The notes: generated by a model not told the origin, from the letters alone. Counted from the first letter of the stretch, positions 1-5,850 are shown. The stretch: DNA of 8,837 bases from CAZJGF01 sp964545665 (GCA_964545665.1 CAZJGF010000065.1:1-8837), one strand, 5' to 3'. Program-made: numbers and translations.

Positions 1-50
1 TGACCTCTTGCGTGTGAAGCAAGCGCTCTCACCACTGAGCTAACCGCCCC
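1..50 (-). tRNA. tRNA-Val (anticodon CAC), 5' part only
   Basis: Read on the minus strand from position 50, the sequence gives a 7-base acceptor strand (GGGGCGG), TA, a D arm (GCTC...GAGC) and an anticodon arm with stem CTTGC/GCAAG and loop TTCACAC. The anticodon CAC reads the valine codon GTG. The variable loop, T arm and acceptor 3' strand lie beyond the left edge, so the gene is truncated by the window and not necessarily broken. A well-placed promoter sits just upstream (positions 62-90), so the tRNA is probably transcribed on its own. Confidence 0.9.
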
Positions 51-61
51 AAATCGTATCT

Positions 62-90
62 ATTTTAACCCTAAAACTCCTATTTGTAAA
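62..90 (-). promoter_or_regulatory. sigma70-like promoter of tRNA-Val
   Basis: On the minus strand TTTACA (90-85) and TAAAAT (67-62) are separated by 17 bases, each hexamer one mismatch from consensus. The predicted transcription start is near position 55, about five bases before the tRNA 5' end at 50, as expected for a short tRNA leader. Confidence 0.65.
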
Positions 91-173
91 ACTACCCCTT
101 GCTGGGGCAAATTCAGCCCGAAGTAGCATCTCGCGCCTCATCCTGAGGTCATGCTCTTGGTCAACATCTCGAA

Positions 174-203
174 TTCACAAATCGGGAATGGCTTGAGTAT
201 AAT
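174..203 (+). promoter_or_regulatory. sigma70-like promoter for the crotonase gene
   Basis: TTCACA (174-179) and TATAAT (198-203) are separated by 18 bases. The -10 is a perfect consensus match and the -35 has one mismatch. The predicted start is near position 210, which leaves a long untranslated leader before the coding start at 433/436. Confidence 0.6.
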
Positions 204-432
204 TAGGGGCGGCGATAGTAGTCCATTCTTGTCCTCAGGCCTGGATGGTCATCAGGCGGGAACAAGTTGGCTGACTGTGGCTGACGGTGCTGCTGGTATC
301 CGACAGGGCAAAGCTTGACGGTTTGCCTCCGCTTGGCAGAGAGGCCCGAATGGTGGCACTGGTAATGAGGGACAGATACAAACGCCAGCAAGCAACGGAG
401 AGGCATATTGATGGAGGTAATATGGAGGCAGT

Positions 433-1218
433 ATGATGGACTACAACAAGATTCTCTGGGAGAAATCGGGGGAGGTGGTTACGGTCACTTTCAACAATCC
501 TAAGCTGCACAATGCTATGGACCACGAGATGCTTGGCGAACTCATAGATGTATGTCACAGGCTGGAATGGGATACTGACACCAGATTTGCTGTATTTACC
601 GGCGCAGGGAAAGGTTTTATGGCCGGGGTTGATCTGAAAAGCGAGGCGATGTCCAGCAAGGGTGACCCCATGTCAGCAAGGTTAAAGCAGCGGCAGGGAC
701 AAGAGCTCATGAAGCGTCTGTGTGCTCTTGAACAAATCACGGTTGCCGCAGTCAATGGCTCTTGCTTGGGGGCTGGGGTTGCCTTGGCCATAGCCTGCGA
801 CCTCAGGATAGCTTGCCAAGACGCTATTTGGGGACTGCCAAATGCGGGTCTGGGCTATTTCTTTAGTTGGGCATCAACACCACTGCTTGTTGGTCTTGTT
901 GGCCCTGCCAAAGCCAAAGAGTTGGTGTTGACCTGCGACAGAATAAGCTCTGACGAGGCTCTCTCAATAGGCTTGGTCAATAAGGTTGTCCCTGGCGAAC
1001 AGCTAATGGAACTGACCTACCAGGTGGTTGGTAGAATGGCGGCTAACGGTCCGGTGGCTGTCAGGATGGCAAAGAAAATAGCTAATGCGGCAACCGCTTC
1101 ATATTTGGGGGACATATCTGTCTGTGAACCCGAGCTAATCGAGCGATTATACCTGTCGTCAGAACCCCAGGAGGGCACCAGGGCGTTCTTTGAGAAAAGG
1201 AACCCTCGGTTTCGTTAG
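433..1218 (+). CDS. enoyl-CoA hydratase/isomerase (crotonase) family protein, catalytic Glu pair absent
   Basis: This 261-residue protein has the length and motif order of a single-domain crotonase, a soluble enzyme family acting on acyl-CoA thioesters. The first oxyanion-hole segment is at residues 61-68 (GFMAGVDL). The second is at 108-118 (NGSCLGAGVAL) and is followed by the conserved ACDLRIA. The C-terminal EGTRAFFEKRNPRF (248-260) is the usual family ending. The two glutamates that activate water in classical enoyl-CoA hydratases are not present: A117 and N137 occupy those places. The fold and CoA-thioester binding are therefore well supported, but hydratase activity is not, and the reaction could be an isomerisation, a C-C bond reaction or a hydrolysis. 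GGAGG at 424-428 is 4 bases before the ATG at 433 and 7 before an in-frame ATG at 436, so 436 may be the true start. The gene converges on the MFS transporter. Confidence 0.9.
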   Translation: MMDYNKILWEKSGEVVTVTFNNPKLHNAMDHEMLGELIDVCHRLEWDTDTRFAVFTGAGKGFMAGVDLKSEAMSSKGDPMSARLKQRQGQELMKRLCALEQITVAAVNGSCLGAGVALAIACDLRIACQDAIWGLPNAGLGYFFSWASTPLLVGLVGPAKAKELVLTCDRISSDEALSIGLVNKVVPGEQLMELTYQVVGRMAANGPVAVRMAKKIANAATASYLGDISVCEPELIERLYLSSEPQEGTRAFFEKRNPRFR

Positions 1219-1235
1219 CGGCAATAGGGCTAACG
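1213..1235. terminator. inverted repeat between convergent stops, possible bidirectional terminator
   Basis: CGTTAGC (1213-1219) and GCTAACG (1229-1235) are perfectly complementary and enclose a nine-base loop. The left arm contains the TAG stop of the crotonase gene. The repeat lies largely within the 26-base gap to the stop of the convergent transporter gene. There is no T-rich tract on either side, so it is not a classical intrinsic terminator. It could stop transcription weakly or protect 3' ends of both messages. Confidence 0.35.
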
Positions 1236-1244
1236 GCTAAGGTG

Positions 1245-2528
1245 CTATTCTTCGCCAGCCATGAGCTTAGTCTGGGGAAGCCTACTCAGGATAACTGCAG
1301 ACAGGGGGGCCAGCAAAGCTCCCAAACCCAGCATGGCAAAGGGAGGACCCCATCGGGTGGCCTTGGTGGGGTCAATGGACTTGCCATTCAGAGTTTCCAG
1401 TAGCCTACCAAAAACCAGCGGAGCGGGAATAGTCATGGAATAGCCAGCGGCAGACTGAATGCCCAGCGCGGTCGAGCGGACTTCCTCCCTGACCATCTCG
1501 GTCAAGCCAGCTTTGTAGATGCTCGAGTCAGCAATGACCCAGAAGCCTATCCAGACGCCTACCATCACAACCAGTGGCAGGGATTGTCCATAGAGATAAC
1601 CAAAGAAGAACTCAGCCACCAGACTGGAAAGGGCAGCAAAAGTGATTGTCCTAGTACGCCCTAGCTTATCGGAGAGCATGCCTAGGAGCCAAACTGCTGG
1701 CACACCAATCAGAATAATTAAGGTGGACAATAGCCCTCCCAACAAGACGCTTTGGCTTTCTCCGTATCCCGTAGCTACGGAATTTGCCACCATGAACGGG
1801 CCCACCCAGCCCCAGAAGGCATACAGTTCCCACATGTGCCCCATGTAAGCAATAATAATCAGCACCGGCCCAGAGTATCCCATTCTGGGCACCACTTTCC
1901 TAGGGATGTTGTTCGTTTGCTCCTTGGCAATTTCTTTTGCCGCGTCGTTTCCCGGTTCTATGTTCTTCGGGCTTTCCTTAACCAGGAAGAACATTATGAA
2001 GGCAGCTATGAATACAGGTAAGGACGTGCCCAGTATCCCTATTCTCCAGCCGTAAATTGATCCTAAAGAAGAAGCTACCAAGTACCCGCTGGCATACGCT
2101 GCGGTCAGGGCAGCTGTGTAGGCACCCAGTGCCTTTCCTCTCTGGTTCGGCGGAAACCAGCCTGAAAGTAGCGACATCCCCGGGGCGTAAATCGCTCCCG
2201 CGGATAGACCAGTGAGCAATCTTAGAACGAGAATACTGGCAAAGTCCCTTGCAAGCCAGGCAAACATGGTGGAAAACATGCCGGTGCACAAAGTGGCCCA
2301 AGCTACTACCTTCTTGTTGCCTGCCCTGTCAGCCAGCCAGCCAGTTGCTACTACCGTGACCACATAGCCGACCTGAAATGCTGATAGGATAACCCCCATG
2401 TCGCCTGCAGTGAGGCCGAAGTCGTCGGTGATGAACTTGGAAAGCGCAGAGAAGTTGTACCACGGCATGTAGCCCAGCACCATGGATACACACATCAAGG
2501 TTAGGACTCTGTTTCTGGTGAGCATCAC
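1245..2528 (-). CDS. MFS transporter
   Basis: This 427-residue integral membrane protein has the length and hydrophobic pattern of a 12-helix Major Facilitator Superfamily carrier. Motif A is seen in the loop between helices 2 and 3 (residues 63-73, G-W-L-A-D-R-x-G-x-K-K) and again in the second half (283-293, G-M-L-S-D-K-L-G-R-x-R), as expected from the duplicated six-helix halves. A helix-4 arginine (R103, in RLLTGLSAG) and WFPPNQRGKALG (124-135) are also typical. A polar loop at about 184-215 links the halves. The substrate cannot be read from the sequence; an organic anion is one possibility. The open frame begins with GTG (2528) followed directly by ATG (2525), and the ATG is the more likely start. 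No strong Shine-Dalgarno is visible. The gene is divergent from uppS and convergent with the crotonase gene. Confidence 0.92.
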   Translation of the reverse strand: MMLTRNRVLTLMCVSMVLGYMPWYNFSALSKFITDDFGLTAGDMGVILSAFQVGYVVTVVATGWLADRAGNKKVVAWATLCTGMFSTMFAWLARDFASILVLRLLTGLSAGAIYAPGMSLLSGWFPPNQRGKALGAYTAALTAAYASGYLVASSLGSIYGWRIGILGTSLPVFIAAFIMFFLVKESPKNIEPGNDAAKEIAKEQTNNIPRKVVPRMGYSGPVLIIIAYMGHMWELYAFWGWVGPFMVANSVATGYGESQSVLLGGLLSTLIILIGVPAVWLLGMLSDKLGRTRTITFAALSSLVAEFFFGYLYGQSLPLVVMVGVWIGFWVIADSSIYKAGLTEMVREEVRSTALGIQSAAGYSMTIPAPLVFGRLLETLNGKSIDPTKATRWGPPFAMLGLGALLAPLSAVILSRLPQTKLMAGEE

Positions 2529-2542
2529 CCGGTTGTCTATCT

Positions 2543-2548
2543 ATTATC
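2543..2548 (-). promoter_or_regulatory. possible -10 element of the MFS gene
   Basis: On the minus strand GATAAT (2548-2543) lies 17 bases before the ATG at 2525, which would place transcription start about ten bases before translation start. No good -35 hexamer was found at the right distance, so the site is uncertain. Confidence 0.3.
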
Positions 2549-2679
2549 CGAACCCTGGCTTAGAGATACGACCCCTTGTCGCGAAAAAAAGGGATTACCA
2601 CCTGGTATAGCCCCCGAAAACCTCTCCCTATTTTAGGCTACAGGTTTCCACCCTGCAAATACATACTGGCCTGAACTGC

Positions 2680-2708
2680 TTGATAACAGTGGTAGATGTA
2701 GCTATAGT
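2680..2708 (+). promoter_or_regulatory. sigma70-like promoter of uppS, start at or near the start codon
   Basis: TTGATA (2680-2685) and TATAGT (2703-2708) are separated by exactly 17 bases, each with one mismatch to consensus. The expected transcription start falls at about 2715, the first base of the in-frame GTG that opens uppS. The message would be leaderless if GTG is used, or would have a 15-base leader without a Shine-Dalgarno if translation starts at ATG 2730. Confidence 0.65.
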
Positions 2709-2714
2709 AATGGT

Positions 2715-3434
2715 GTGAACCACCACAACATGGAGCCTCCTTTTCCCCGGCATGTTGCCATCATCATGGATGGCAATGGCCGGTGGGCCAAGCAGCGTGG
2801 CTTGCCTCGCCTGGCTGGTCACCGGGAGGGGATAGCTAACGCTCACCGCATAGTCGAAATTCTTTTCGACTACGGAATCAAGTACGTCACCTTGTATGTC
2901 TTTTCCACCGAGAATTGGAAGCGACCGAAAGAAGAGGTGAATGGGATTTTCCAGATTCTAGTGGATATGGCTGATGAGGAAATTGATTTTGCTCAAAGAA
3001 AAGGAATAAGAATTTGCCATCTGGGGCAACTTGACAGACTTCCGTCAGGACTGAGAAGCAAGATACAGCAAGCGGTGGACTTGACCAAGGGCAATGAAGC
3101 TATGACTGTTAGCCTTGCCTTAAACTACGGTGGCAGAAGCGAAATAGTAGAAGCGATACGTCAGCTTAAGCAAGCTGGCATCTCTGCTGAGGATATAGAT
3201 GAAACCCTTTTCAGTCGCTACCTTTATGCTGCAGATATCCCCGATCCCGACCTTGTTATTCGCCCGGGCGGAGAAATAAGGCTGAGCAATTTTCTGTTGT
3301 GGCAAATAGCGTATGCTGAGTTTTATTTCACCCCGGTCTTGTGGCCTGATTTCGGCCGTGATGAGGTTGACCAGGCTCTCATGGCTTACAAAGAGCGCCA
3401 GCGCCGCTTTGGCTCTTTGGCACCGTCTGATTAG
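2715..3434 (+). CDS. uppS: undecaprenyl diphosphate synthase (cis-prenyltransferase)
   Basis: The enzyme condenses isopentenyl diphosphate units onto farnesyl diphosphate in cis to make the C55 carrier used for peptidoglycan and other wall polymers. It acts in the cytosol at the membrane face. The 239 residues show the family motifs in order: HVAIIMDGNGRWAKQRG (13-29) with catalytic D19, FSTENWKRPKEEV (63-75), NYGGRSEI (137-144), and the substrate-binding R183, R189, S191 and E202 in RPGGEIRLSNFLLWQ...AYAEFYF. By spacing these correspond to E. coli R194, R200, S202 and E213. P184 replaces the usual Thr/Ser of the R-T-G/S-G-E motif, a minor change. The start is GTG 2715 or ATG 2730; the promoter position allows either. 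The usual partners frr, cdsA and dxr are not next to it. A separate promoter follows the stop, so it is probably transcribed as a single gene, with possible read-through. Confidence 0.95.
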   Translation: MNHHNMEPPFPRHVAIIMDGNGRWAKQRGLPRLAGHREGIANAHRIVEILFDYGIKYVTLYVFSTENWKRPKEEVNGIFQILVDMADEEIDFAQRKGIRICHLGQLDRLPSGLRSKIQQAVDLTKGNEAMTVSLALNYGGRSEIVEAIRQLKQAGISAEDIDETLFSRYLYAADIPDPDLVIRPGGEIRLSNFLLWQIAYAEFYFTPVLWPDFGRDEVDQALMAYKERQRRFGSLAPSD

Positions 3435-3465
3435 GGGGCTTGACTTACCTTTTATCACTAAAAGC

Positions 3466-3474
3466 TGCTAAAAT
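3466..3474 (+). promoter_or_regulatory. extended -10 promoter for the three-gene cluster
   Basis: TGCTAAAAT (3466-3474) fits an extended -10 (TGn followed by a hexamer one mismatch from TATAAT). A TTGACT lies at 3440-3445, but its 23-base spacing is too long for a standard -35. Transcription would begin near 3481, giving a leader of about 20 bases that contains the Shine-Dalgarno GGGGGAG (3486-3492). Confidence 0.45.
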
Positions 3475-3500
3475 TGGTTTATAAAGGGGGAGACAGAAGA

Positions 3501-3824
3501 ATGGGTGACATTTTAGAGGAGGCTGGGGCAGTCGTCAGTTGCAGGCAGTGTCCCTGGTATAAGAACTGCTTGACCCCAATGCATGTCAGCGCTGAAGATA
3601 TTACGCAGTTCAGGTTGATGATGCAGGGGTCAAGTCTTCCCGATTCAGCCAGAAGCCAGATGGAGGATGTTCTGGAAAACATAGCATCTATGAGCCAGAA
3701 CATGATTTTGCAAAGCTGCCCAATATTTACACAGCGTCTTAAGGACGACCCCAGGCTTGCTCAGCGAATTAAGCAGATGATGCAAGACTGGAGGAAGGAA
3801 GAAGAATCAGGCGAACAAAAATGA
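3501..3824 (+). CDS. small four-cysteine protein of unknown function
   Basis: I do not recognise this family. From ATG 3501 the product has 107 residues. That start has GGGGGAG eight bases upstream; an upstream in-frame TTG at 3474 lies within the predicted promoter and is unlikely. Three cysteines cluster in C14-x2-C17-P-W-Y-K-N-C23, and a fourth, C73, sits in the segment SCPIF. This is a plausible zinc or iron-sulfur site, but metal binding is inference. The rest appears helical and polar, with a charged C-terminus, and there is no signal peptide or membrane segment. Its stop overlaps the next start as ATGA (3821-3824), so the two proteins are probably made from one message by translational coupling and may work together. 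Confidence 0.8.
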   Translation: MGDILEEAGAVVSCRQCPWYKNCLTPMHVSAEDITQFRLMMQGSSLPDSARSQMEDVLENIASMSQNMILQSCPIFTQRLKDDPRLAQRIKQMMQDWRKEEESGEQK

Positions 3825-4558
3825 CAGAGCAACTGGGCAAAATCGAGAAACCGTTTGCCGAACCTTTCAAGCAGGGTAAGAAGCTATACCTTGTCCCTCT
3901 TATATACCTGAATGAGGATTCTCCACTGGAATATAAGGAGAGGTGTGACTGCTACTGGCAGCAGGTAGCAGAGCATCTGGGTAATTTGGAAGCAAAGATT
4001 GGGAGGGTGAATCGGATCTACCATGAGTCAGTATCTCAGTCGGGTGAGGACGGTGCGAAGGTTCTGGCGAGGGCAAATCTAGGCAGCCATCAGATTGTCA
4101 AGAACAAGTGTGACGGCGGAGCTGTCCTTGAGGCGCTTGAGGAAAAGGAGTTACTTGAGGAGATGATGGATTGGGAGAGGTGTCTCTTGTTCGGCTTTGT
4201 CAGCCAGAAGGTGGCAAACAAGGTTTCTGAGTTTTACCTTGAGGCGGCAAAGAAGAGATATGAGTCCATGGCCAAGAGGATAAGTGAGACGCTCAAGGAT
4301 GATGAGGCTGGGCTTTTGTTTATTAGGGAAGGGCACGAGCTGCAATTTCCCGGTGATATAGAGGTATTCAGTGTGTTCCCGCCGGCGCTGGACGAGATTC
4401 ACCGCTGGTTGCGTGATCAGGCAAGGGCAAGGCGAGAAGAGGCAGAGGAGAAACGGGAGAAAGCTGAGGAGAAGGAACGGGGAGCTGGAGAGGAGCGGGA
4501 AGAGGTCGAGAAGAAGGGTAAAGGGACTAAGAAGAAGCGAGAACAGGTGGAGGATTGA
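3821..4558 (+). CDS. uncharacterised protein with highly charged C-terminal tail
   Basis: I do not recognise this 245-residue protein. It appears soluble. Residues 1-195 look globular, with a hydrophobic strand near 22-30 (LYLVPLIYL), a mostly helical middle (about 100-160), and a well-formed segment at 163-198 (AGLLFIREGHELQFPGDIEV then PPALDEIHRWL) that looks like a conserved core. From about 199 to 245 the chain is almost entirely Arg, Lys and Glu in heptad-like order, consistent with a single charged helix or coiled coil. C42 and C44 form a close pair (CDC), with further cysteines at 97 and 121. The start codon overlaps the stop of the preceding Cys protein (ATGA), and the Memo gene begins four bases after its stop with a Shine-Dalgarno inside its final codons. 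The tight packing argues for co-expression, though no function can be stated. Confidence 0.82.
   Translation: MTEQLGKIEKPFAEPFKQGKKLYLVPLIYLNEDSPLEYKERCDCYWQQVAEHLGNLEAKIGRVNRIYHESVSQSGEDGAKVLARANLGSHQIVKNKCDGGAVLEALEEKELLEEMMDWERCLLFGFVSQKVANKVSEFYLEAAKKRYESMAKRISETLKDDEAGLLFIREGHELQFPGDIEVFSVFPPALDEIHRWLRDQARARREEAEEKREKAEEKERGAGEEREEVEKKGKGTKKKREQVED
4547..4554 (+). promoter_or_regulatory. Shine-Dalgarno deciding the Memo start
   Basis: GGTGGAGG/A at 4547-4554 lies eight bases before ATG 4563, within the last codons of the upstream gene. It supports 4563 as the Memo start against much longer in-frame alternatives from 4371 onward. Confidence 0.7.
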
Positions 4559-4562
4559 TCTC

Positions 4563-5405
4563 ATGAAGGCGAGAAGGCCTGCTGTTTCCGGCATGTTTTA
4601 TGCCGGCACCTCTGGAGAGCTTAAACAGCAAATGGAATGGTGCTACAAACATGAGCTTGGTCCTGGGGTTGTGCCACTGGTGAATGATAACGGCCCGAGA
4701 GAAATCGTTGCTCTTGTCGTCCCCCACGCTGGTTATGTTTACTCTGGACCGGTGGCAGCTCATGCCTATAAGGAGCTGGCCGATGATGGGTTATTCGATA
4801 CAGCGGTGATACTCGGGCCTAATCATACTGGCTATGGCTCTCCAGTTTCTTTGTGGGCGGACGAAGATTGGGAGACGCCCTTAGGAAAGGTGAGGGTAGA
4901 TAGAGAGCTTGCTCACGACCTGTTGGCAGGAGTGATTGAAGTGGATGAGACAGCTCACATATATGAGCATAGTATAGAGGTGCAATTGCCCTGGCTTCAG
5001 TATCTCTATGGAGAAGTGAAAATTGTGCCTATAGCCATGATGGTCCAGGATTTGGAAACAGCTCGGGAAGTGGGCAAGGCCATTTCCAAGTCTGCCAATA
5101 ATATCATAATCATAGCCAGCACTGATTTTACTCACTATGAGCCTCACCCTGTAGCCACAGAGAAAGACCAGTCTATGATAGCGGCCATAGTTAATCTTGA
5201 TGAGGAAGAGCTCTATAGACAGCGCGAGTCTCTCAACTGCACCATGTGCGGCTACGGACCAGTAGCTTCAGCGATTGTGGCAGCTAAAGAAATGGGGGCT
5301 GAGAGGGCAAGTCTACTGAAATATGCTACCAGTGGAGACACCACTGGTGATTTCTCCAGAGTGGTTGGTTATGGCTCTATCGTGGTAAGGCGGCGGGGCA
5401 AGTAG
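4563..5405 (+). CDS. amrB: Memo family protein (AmmeMemoRadiSam system protein B)
   Basis: This 280-residue protein matches the Memo family, related to extradiol dioxygenases and nitrilase-like metal proteins. It begins with the characteristic RxPAVSGMFY (residues 4-13). The likely metal ligands are H55 (VPHAGYVYSG), H88 (GPNHTG) and C229 (CGYGP), corresponding to the His, His, Cys site known from human MEMO1. EHSIEVQLPW (135-144), STDFTHYE (186-193) and TSGDTTGDFS (257-266) are further family signatures. In many prokaryotes this protein goes with an AMMECR1-domain protein and a radical SAM enzyme, and its biochemical role remains unsettled. Neither partner is in this window. The open frame extends upstream to 4371, but that part is a shadow of the preceding gene's charged tail, and the Shine-Dalgarno favours ATG 4563. 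The final codons overlap the antisense rnpB RNA. The gene symbol is used for the family, not for a proven function. Confidence 0.92.
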   Translation: MKARRPAVSGMFYAGTSGELKQQMEWCYKHELGPGVVPLVNDNGPREIVALVVPHAGYVYSGPVAAHAYKELADDGLFDTAVILGPNHTGYGSPVSLWADEDWETPLGKVRVDRELAHDLLAGVIEVDETAHIYEHSIEVQLPWLQYLYGEVKIVPIAMMVQDLETAREVGKAISKSANNIIIIASTDFTHYEPHPVATEKDQSMIAAIVNLDEEELYRQRESLNCTMCGYGPVASAIVAAKEMGAERASLLKYATSGDTTGDFSRVVGYGSIVVRRRGK

Positions 5406-5813
5406 ACCTATAAGCCGAGTTCTGTACTCCAGAGTGGAGCGGTGACCATCCATCTAGCCCTGATGTTACCATCAGGGTCAAGCGACCAACCCAAGGACTT
5501 TGACCGAGCACCTCAAACGTCCTTCTATTCGGTCTTGCTCCAGGTGGGGTTTGCCCAGCCAGCCAGTCACCTGGCTGCTGGTGAGCTCTTGCCTCACCAT
5601 TTCACCCTTACCCGCCTTGCTTGGCGGGGGATGGGAGGAGGGGGAAGCCCTCCCCTTATCACCCCTTATTTGGCAAGGGGCGGGCGGTATGTTTCTGTGG
5701 CGCTTTCCGTGGGATTGCTCCCCCTGGGTGTTGCCCAGCACCCTGCTCGGCGGAGCTCGGACTTTCCTCCCTATGCCTTAAACATAGGGCGGCCACCCGG
5801 TCTGCTTGCCCCG
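5394..5813 (-). ncRNA. rnpB: RNase P RNA, type A
   Basis: The RNA is the catalytic subunit that matures tRNA 5' ends. On the minus strand the 5' core GAGGAAAGTCCGAGCTC (5769-5753) and the 3' core ACAGAACTCGGCTTATAGGTC (5425-5405) are the diagnostic halves of P4. Their GAG/CTC bases show a compensatory change relative to the E. coli GGG/CCC. The central GGTAAGGGTGAAA, GCAAGACCGAATAG and GGAGCAATCCCACGG segments are also conserved. P1 pairs 5813-5799 with 5408-5394 (14 of 15 pairs, one C-A mismatch). P3 is 5789-5769. P6 is a perfect seven-pair pseudoknot between 5750-5744 and 5510-5504, which with P16/P17 marks type A. P18 (5477-5458) has an eight-pair stem with a GUAA tetraloop, and the L15 GGU that binds tRNA CCA is at about 5492-5489. 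P12 (about 5684-5611) is much longer than in E. coli. Total length is about 420 bases. The 3' end overlaps the Memo stop codon. Confidence 0.95.
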
Positions 5814-5820
5814 AGTTTAG

Positions 5821-5848
5821 TTTATAGCTAAAGGGTCTAGAAATCAAA
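5821..5848 (-). promoter_or_regulatory. promoter of rnpB
   Basis: On the minus strand TTTGAT (5848-5843) and TATAAA (5826-5821) are 16 bases apart. The predicted start is at about 5814, immediately before the first base of the P1 helix at 5813. This agrees independently with the RNA boundary. The -35 begins two bases after the stop codon of the zinc-ribbon gene. Confidence 0.6.
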
Positions 5849-5850
5849 TC

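Larger units (their letters stand above)
51..432. other. intergenic region with divergent promoters and possible structured leader
   Basis: No convincing gene lies in these 382 bases. Short open frames on both strands show no recognisable protein features. The left part carries the tRNA-Val promoter (minus) and a plus-strand promoter (174-203). From about 210 to 432 the transcript of the crotonase gene would have a leader of roughly 220 bases, unusually long compared with the other leaders in this window. It contains potential hairpins at 239-257 (GCCT/AGGC plus GAT/ATC with a bulged G) and 307-327 (GGCAAA/TTTGCC, loop of nine), and a pair of short arms GCCTC/GAGGC at 325-344 that competes with the second hairpin. 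No known riboswitch class could be assigned by eye. Confidence 0.5.

Noticed and set aside
350..365. T-box-like stretch (ATGGTGGCACTGG) in the crotonase leader
   Set aside because: It resembles the T-box core AGGGTGGNACCGCG only in GGTGGCAC. No terminator with a T tract and no stem I motifs were found, and the downstream gene is not an amino-acid gene. A short chance match is the simplest explanation.
2596..2607. Inverted repeat TACCACCTGGTA between the MFS gene and uppS as an operator
   Set aside because: The arms are only five bases, flanking pairs do not extend it, and it is not close to either core promoter. It is too short to support without other copies.
4371..4562. Longer Memo reading frame starting upstream at 4371
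   Set aside because: The extra 64 residues come from the other frame of the charged-tail gene and are arginine-rich without family similarity. The Shine-Dalgarno and the conserved N-terminus support ATG 4563.
4151..4594. Leucine/serine-rich open frame antisense to the charged-tail gene
   Set aside because: Its composition is the direct complement of Glu/Lys/Arg codons on the plus strand, and it has no ribosome site or membrane-protein pattern beyond that bias.
5626..5644. G-quadruplex on the plus strand in the G-rich part of rnpB
   Set aside because: Only three runs of three or more G are clearly separate (GGGGG, GGG, GGGGG), and the strand is antisense to the functional RNA. The complementary bases are better explained by P12 pairing.
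5442..5847. Several open reading frames on both strands within the rnpB region
   Set aside because: They lie wholly or mainly inside a well-supported RNase P RNA, are proline/glycine-rich because of its GC content, and show no protein family features.
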